Assembly (NCBI GenBank): GCA_003427395.1
Contig: BFEA01000323.1
Coordinates: 623,253-670,799, forward strand
Source of the DNA: Chara braunii
Taxonomy: Eukaryota > Streptophyta > Charophyceae > Charales > Characeae
Reading direction: 5' to 3'
DNA length: 47,547 nucleotides
Under the pieces are notes generated by a model. It ran no database searches, was not told where the DNA came from, and was given only the letters and a program-made list of their open reading frames with translations. The first letter of the stretch is position 1. Each line of letters starts with the position of its first letter. Shown piece by piece: positions 42,230-47,547 of this stretch. The position numbers were made by a program, and so were the translations under genes.

Positions 42230-43560
42230 ACCACCAAATCGTACTAGCCACAAACAAAAGACTTACTAACCGAAATAAACCTGAACCAATCTACTTACAA
42301 ACCCACACAAAAATATTGAGAACCCCACTAAAAGCAAAAGTCACAACTCCATTTTTCACCACCACCCGCACCCAATAAAACCAAGAAACACACGACCCCA
42401 GCAGGCAGCTCCCTTATTTTGCCAAGTAACCCCCCCCCCCCAAAAAAAAAACCTACCTCCCCACCCACGTTTTGGTTTCACACACGCCTTATGAAGCGAC
42501 AAAGTGAAACAACACACGTTCCTCGCACCCCGCGCCTTGACCAAGCATCTACAGTCGCCTCCACATGAAACACTGCACCACCATAGCCGCACCCTCAGAC
42601 AAAAATCCCCACTAAAAGACAAAAACGATAGCATACATGCCAACCCGCCACTCCGCGCTAGCAAATGACCAGCTTGTCGAGCCAACCTTGCAGTGTCACA
42701 TCCTACCCCACATCCCTACCACTTAAACGACATCCCAACCTCATATGCCACTCTATGACAAAAGAGCTACAGACACAACCTCACAATGTTACTACATCTA
42801 CAAACAAAAAACGCCCGTTAGGACCCCACATCATGACAAACGCCCAACCTACCACGCTGCAGTAGCTGACAACCGGTGCTACTCGACCACCTCCTATACT
42901 ATATGTCCCATACTGCTATCTCCGTATGACACTGACCCAAAACACCGTACTCCCTCTACTCCCCGTGCCACTCGACATCCACCATCAAGCCCAGTTTGAC
43001 TACATCGCCCCATGCAACTCTTTCACAAAATCTGCGCTACGAAGTGACCCCCCCCTCACACCTCCAACCCAAGGTACCCTCCTACCTCCTATGACAAAAC
43101 AGCTGCACCCACATTGACTCCTCCTCCCGTACACTCCACCACCCACAACCCAGTTGCACCTACCCGTACACCAGGCAATACCCTTCCCCCCCATCCTAGT
43201 CCACCACCCTCGAACCATTCGTAACAAACCCAACACGCATACGAACCTGATCAGCTCCCCTACTCTCCAAACTCACACCACCACCTGATTTCGCAGACCT
43301 TTATCACCCATCCACGCCCCACCAAGCACCATCACAACCACCGTGACACCTATGCAACCCCACAAACCCCTCACCACTAACACTCTGCAATATCCTAGGC
43401 ATCACCTACCTCTACGCCCCCCCATACCCACCCACTCGATCACAGACCCCCACCCCCCAACCCTCAACATGAAGCTCCCTCACGACCCCACCACTTTGTC
43501 CTCCCCTGCCAACCACCACTACTTACCTAAGTTCATATACCAATGGGTTCCTCAATATCC
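42230..43560. other. G-poor, C/A-rich stretch without a gene
   Basis: Lines I counted hold four to eight G per 60 bases on the plus strand, with C dominant. ORFs on either strand reflect composition only. Confidence 0.6.
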
Positions 43561-43825
43561 TTGATCTCTCAGAGGACGAACCAATTGTTGGTCCCCCCTT
43601 CCCAACTCTGCTCTTATACCTCCGTTGCCCTATGCCACGGGAACATCTCCCGCCATAACGTTGCAACTTGAAGGCATCAATTCTTCTTCCCTCATACTGC
43701 CACCACGTACCTCTCACGGGTGTTGCGGTCTGTAGTTGTTGAGAGAGTGATCAACAGATGCAGAGCTCCTCCCTTGCTCTGACACTGCAATCGCTTGTCA
43801 ATGAAGGTTACCTGCTATCAGTACG

Positions 43826-44236
43826 ATGAACACGACTATGCCGGCCATGGAAGAGCACTTGACTGACGGCAACATCAACGAACACATGGTGAGCTCTTTA
43901 GCTGCTACACTAACCTCTCATATGCATGCTCTCCCAACCCTCCTCACCTCCCTACTGGGAGCCAGAGGACAATCACCCTCTGATGAGCCGTTGTGGACCG
44001 GTGGAACGTATGTGCCAGCATGTGAAATCAGCTCTAAGATCCAACCTGTGTCTGTCACCCATGGGAGAGCTATTTCCCGACTCCTGCAACCTGCAATGCA
44101 ACCAAGTCAGCACCAAAGCACAAACACCCAGACACTGAATGACCTAGTACACTCAAATTGTCAAATAGAGACCCCAAAACATCTAACCTCTAATATTCAG
44201 TTTAACGACATAAGAGTATGTCTGAGCATGCGATGA
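43826..44236 (+). CDS. Unidentified 136-codon ORF
   Basis: An open frame with a plausible N-terminus (AMEEHLTDGNINEHMVSSLA) then SLLGARGQSPSDEPLW. No family recognised. It could be the front of a gag-like or other element ORF. Confidence 0.25.
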   Translation: MNTTMPAMEEHLTDGNINEHMVSSLAATLTSHMHALPTLLTSLLGARGQSPSDEPLWTGGTYVPACEISSKIQPVSVTHGRAISRLLQPAMQPSQHQSTNTQTLNDLVHSNCQIETPKHLTSNIQFNDIRVCLSMR

Positions 44237-44489
44237 AACAACAGTGTTTGGGCCTTATCTTGTGTTGTGGCAGACCTAATGCAAAATCTAGGTCAGACCG
44301 TCGGCTTATTCGAAGTCGTCTGTAACTGACCCTTCAAGTTCAAGTGACTCCTCTGGAACTCTCTGAGTCTCGAACTCATTCTGGTTGATGATTCGGCAAC
44401 CCACGTGGGCAAAAGAGCTTTGACCGAATCAACCTTCTCCGTCAAAACAGGACCAGAAAATCGCAGTTGGCCGAGGTGTGCCCGCTTGG

Positions 44490-44704
44490 GTTCGCCGTTG
44501 TTGCGGTCTTCTGTATTCGAGATCCGTTGTTGCGGCATCCCTTGAGATGTGCCACTGTTGCTGCTTTTAGTATCCGAGGTCCGTTGATGTGGCAGTTCTT
44601 GAGATGTGCGATTGTTGCAGCTTTCTGTATCCGAGATCCGCAGCTGCGATAGTCCTTGAGATGTGTCACTGCTGCAACTTTCTGTATCCCAGATCCGGTG
44701 GCTC
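44490..44704 (-). repeat. 57-bp minisatellite, 19-residue coding period
   Basis: About 3.7 copies (GAGATGTG starts at 44544, 44601, 44658). As 57 is divisible by three, the minus-strand frame 44706-44293 reads a 19-residue repeat (RISDTESCNN.TSQ.L...). The frame is open through all copies. Confidence 0.85.
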
Positions 44705-45469
44705 AATGGTGTTTAATCTCCGGGGTATTTTCTAAGGTATGTCGAGTATAGCCTTGACTGTCCTTCCTGGACATGAGCCCGGGTTTCCTACTATGAGTCT
44801 GTGATGTACCGATTTTCAATCTGAATGTGCACTTTATGTAACAAGAGCCCGTCTGTAGCTAAGTGTGTCCGCCTCACAGTTTCACTGAGTACGATGTTAT
44901 TTGTTGAGTTCTCAGTTGCAACTTGCCTTTGTTGTATGCGTACCACGCCTGTGTCTTAGTCCCGACTCGGGTTCTTTTTGGGACTGCAGGTTTTGTTGTC
45001 GGGGCTGAGTCTAACTACTGTTGGGTTTGTGTCTGGTACTTCGTCGAGTCAGCTCACTTTGAGAGCTGCTCAGCAAGGTCTGTCAAGTTGGTCCGAGCTT
45101 ATCCGCTCAGCGTATCAGCCGGATTTGAGACACTACCTTGATCGAGTGAATCTTTTTTAACTTCAATGTACGAGTCCGTTGAACACAGTTTGCTCGCCTC
45201 AATGGAATTGCCGAATGAGCACTGAGCGGGATCCGCTAAACTTAAGTCGCTTCCTCAACGAAGAAGCCACCACTCCTATGGCTGTCAAGCTGAGTCCGCA
45301 ATAATACCGAGTGCTGAATCCACTGAATCTTGAGCCTGCAAAACGTTGAATTTGTTTTTTGAGACCTTTTGAGTTTGCTATCTCACCCTTGAGTCATCTG
45401 TTGTGCCAACCTTCTGCGCTACCTGGCGCTACGCCACTTATCAAAGCCAGACTTCGCACCATGCCACAT
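44705..45469. other. No gene seen
   Basis: T/G-rich sequence with recurring GAGTC-type words; no motif. Confidence 0.4.
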
Positions 45470-47001
45470 GACAGAAGCATAACTCACCACATACCTTACC
45501 CATGAACTCACAATATGATTCTCTGCTATACCCCTTGGAAATCCTACCATCCCATATTTGTTCGCCATCTATAAAAAATACAAAAATACGTTCATAAACT
45601 TCAGATGTATGACAAACGCTGCAGATGTCATTTTCTCACCACTGGCTGACCTATGCGCTACAGTACTCAATAAGTTGAAAATGAAGTCAAACAACACTGT
45701 GGCAAACTTACCCTTGACACCACGCAAAAAAACGGGCACACCGTCCCATTCTGGTGGATTAATGAGTCCACAACAGATTACGTATACAACTTCCCCAACA
45801 ACATCAAATGCATGTTCGCAATTGATATCACGAGATGCTATGAGACTATCCCCACTGATGAATCAACAGATGGCCTTCCATACGCAATTAAATTCATTTT
45901 TTACCTTGGCTTTGCCCACACCATAAAAACTTACGGAAGACACGTTGCACTTTTCTATAAATTTATAAAACTCACAAAATTAATGATTCACTGAAATTCG
46001 ACTGCTTTTGGGCTCAACCCTCCCAAGAAACACATTTAGCTCATCACCAAAAACTGAAGCACCAAATTCGGATATTTGGGCACCCTTCAAATATCCAGAA
46101 TACCCGGATGAAACCGGATTAAGTATATAGAGGGGTCAAAAATATGGTACTTTTCCAAAAACCAAAACATCCCCGAAAAATCTGAAAAACAAGTATGTTA
46201 TAGCTCCTAGCAATACCAACAACTTTTGGCTGGAGGTCATTTCAAAATACCTATTAGATTTGGAGATTAAAAAAAAATAATAATAATAATAAAATGATTT
46301 TTTATTATCTGGAATTTATCCGGAAATTTCGGATAAACCTTTTTACCCCCGGATAGTCCAGCCCGTTAATCCGGCTGGACATGCCATGGTACCTAGCCAG
46401 AAATCATCATTTCCATGAATACATGGCTTATTGATAATGCATACACAACCATGGGCTCCTACACCAGGAGACAAAGACTCAGAATCCCAATGGGCATGAG
46501 CTGTTGACCAGTATGGTGCAACATATATTTTTTCATGTATGAATGGAAGTTCCTGAAAAAACTCTTTCATCGAAAGAATCTACATTTCCTCCCGTATTTT
46601 TCCAACACGTTTAGATACTTTGATGACCTGCACTTCGTCAACAATCTCTCATCCACAAGTTCATTTGCCCAAAGATCACTTCTCATAGGAGCACATACTT
46701 CTTATACCCACTCAAATTCATCACAATCAATGATCAAACGCAATACATGACCACACACAACTCACACAACGTCGGCACGAAATGCAACTTCCTCAATGTA
46801 AACATCAAGATTACAAACCTATCCGAAGGTAGTTACATCACAATGACTACCAAGTTTGACAAAAAGAACCTCCTTGACTTTCACATGATAAAACTCATGA
46901 AATTCAACTCAAACAGACCCATCACACAGTCACTCAATACCCTCATCCCCAAAGTAGTAACAATTATGACAATCGAGTCAGACACGGCTAATGCCCGATG
47001 A
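45470..47001 (+). pseudogene. Penelope-like reverse transcriptase 2
   Basis: The plus strand encodes, over several frames: FAIYKKYKNTFINFRCM (fingers, about 45558), WWINESTTDYVY, MFAIDITRCYETIP with the first catalytic Asp (45812), WLIDNAYTTMGSYTRRQ and LRIPMGMSC (about 46480), FRYFDDLHFVNN with the catalytic Asp pair (about 46615), then FLNVNIKI, FDKKNLLDFHMIKL and SNRP (46790-46920). This order, especially the last block, is that of Penelope-like RTs of the Hydra/Naiad/Chlamys type. No GIY-YIG domain is visible before the window ends. The gene is split by an insertion at 46070-46380 and by stops. Confidence 0.65.
46070..46380. mobile_element. Probable small insertion bounded by hairpins
   Basis: Left edge: GGATATTTG (46070-46078) pairs with CAAATATCC (46088-46096). 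Right edge: GTCCAGCC (46356-46363) pairs with GGCTGGAC (46373-46380). CCGGAT words recur near both ends. The interior is AT-rich and has no coding sequence, while RT motifs resume after it. Target-site duplications were not found, so the edges are estimates. Confidence 0.45.
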
Positions 47002-47119
47002 ACGCCGCCTGGCATATCATGGAGCTTGTTTAAATCCTAACCATGAACGGCTTTTTCGCTTACCGCTGCATCCAGACAATGAGAACCTTACTTCATAACC
47101 TACGAAACACCCACGGACA

Positions 47120-47506
47120 CGTCCACGGCCGACCTCGTCCGCGCCGCGGACGTGAATTTGCCGCATTTTTCTTGAATTAAATAATGGGTTAAAAAAACGA
47201 AAAAATAGGGGTTGTAGGTATTTTAATCCCTACAACCCGATTTTTTTTTTTTAGAAACAAATAAGTTTTTAGAATTATAAAAAATAAACAACAGAAAAGG
47301 TGGAGAAGAGAAATTAAAAAAAAAATTAAAAAAAAAAGTTTTTTTTTGGGGGGGGGGATTTTTTGTTGGCAGTTCTTTGTAGTCTTCGTTTTTACGTATT
47401 TTGTTTTTTTGTTTGTCTTAGTGTCCTAAGGAAACAATCAAGGAATGGAAAAAAATATATATGTTTTTTTTTTCTTTTTTCGGTGCCTTTTAATATTTGT
47501 GTTTGA

Positions 47507-47547
<41 letters not shown>
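47120..47547. other. AT-rich segment with hairpin, ending in GT repeats
   Basis: GGGTTGTAGG (47209-47218) pairs with CCTACAACCC (47229-47238). The flanking A/T-rich style and the GT run at the end (about 47507-47547) resemble the 840-bp insertion at 27301-28140, so this may be a related element cut by the window edge. Confidence 0.35.

Overview
The window looks like repeat-rich, gene-poor nuclear DNA of a large plant-type genome. I recognise no host gene. The plant assignment rests on interstitial CCCTAAA telomere-type repeats (near 23.35 kb and 32.95 kb), a plant-style LTR element whose primer-binding site matches initiator tRNA-Met, an L1-like LINE and a long Ty3/Gypsy element. Penelope-like reverse transcriptase remnants beside these would fit a streptophyte alga such as Chara, but that is a guess. 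Dinucleotide runs, homopolymer runs and a 55-N gap point to a draft assembly.

Layout. (1) 71-12211, minus strand: a nearly complete but dead 12.1-kb Ty3/Gypsy retrotransposon with ~1.22-kb LTRs. In its own direction it carries a pre-gag ORF, gag, protease, reverse transcriptase, RNase H, a cysteine-rich module resembling a PHD finger, integrase, and an extra acidic ORF before the 3' LTR. (2) 12.2-16.5 kb: noncoding DNA with a possible tRNA-derived SINE, a LINE 3' fragment, an unidentified ORF and a fragment of a second Gypsy relative (pre-gag region). (3) 16.76-19.25 kb, minus strand: the 3' end (LTR plus extra ORF) of another diverged Gypsy relative. (4) 19.3-19.93 kb, plus strand: a Penelope-like RT fragment followed by tandem repeats and T-tract-punctuated repeats up to 23.4 kb. 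(5) 24.1-30.96 kb, minus strand: a long L1-like LINE (ORF1, endonuclease, RT, C-terminal zinc-finger region) split by an 840-bp insertion with a perfect 8-bp target-site duplication (27301-28140). (6) 31-36.8 kb: AT-rich and purine-rich noncoding DNA, several diverged tandem repeats and a minus-strand LTR with a textbook primer-binding site. (7) 36.85-41.3 kb, plus strand: decayed ORFs, including a gag-like reading frame with a CCHC knuckle. (8) 41.8-45.4 kb: CA microsatellite, a G-poor C-rich stretch and a 57-bp coding-type minisatellite. (9) 45.47-47.0 kb, plus strand: a second Penelope-like RT interrupted by a hairpin-bounded insertion, then the window edge.

The most interesting system is the Gypsy family. 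Parts of it occur three times at different levels of divergence. It carries two ORFs outside the standard gag-pol set, each recognisable in an independent relic, and a PHD-like finger between RNase H and integrase, where it could help choose integration sites. All copies are broken by stops and frameshifts, so intact copies would have to be sought elsewhere in the genome.
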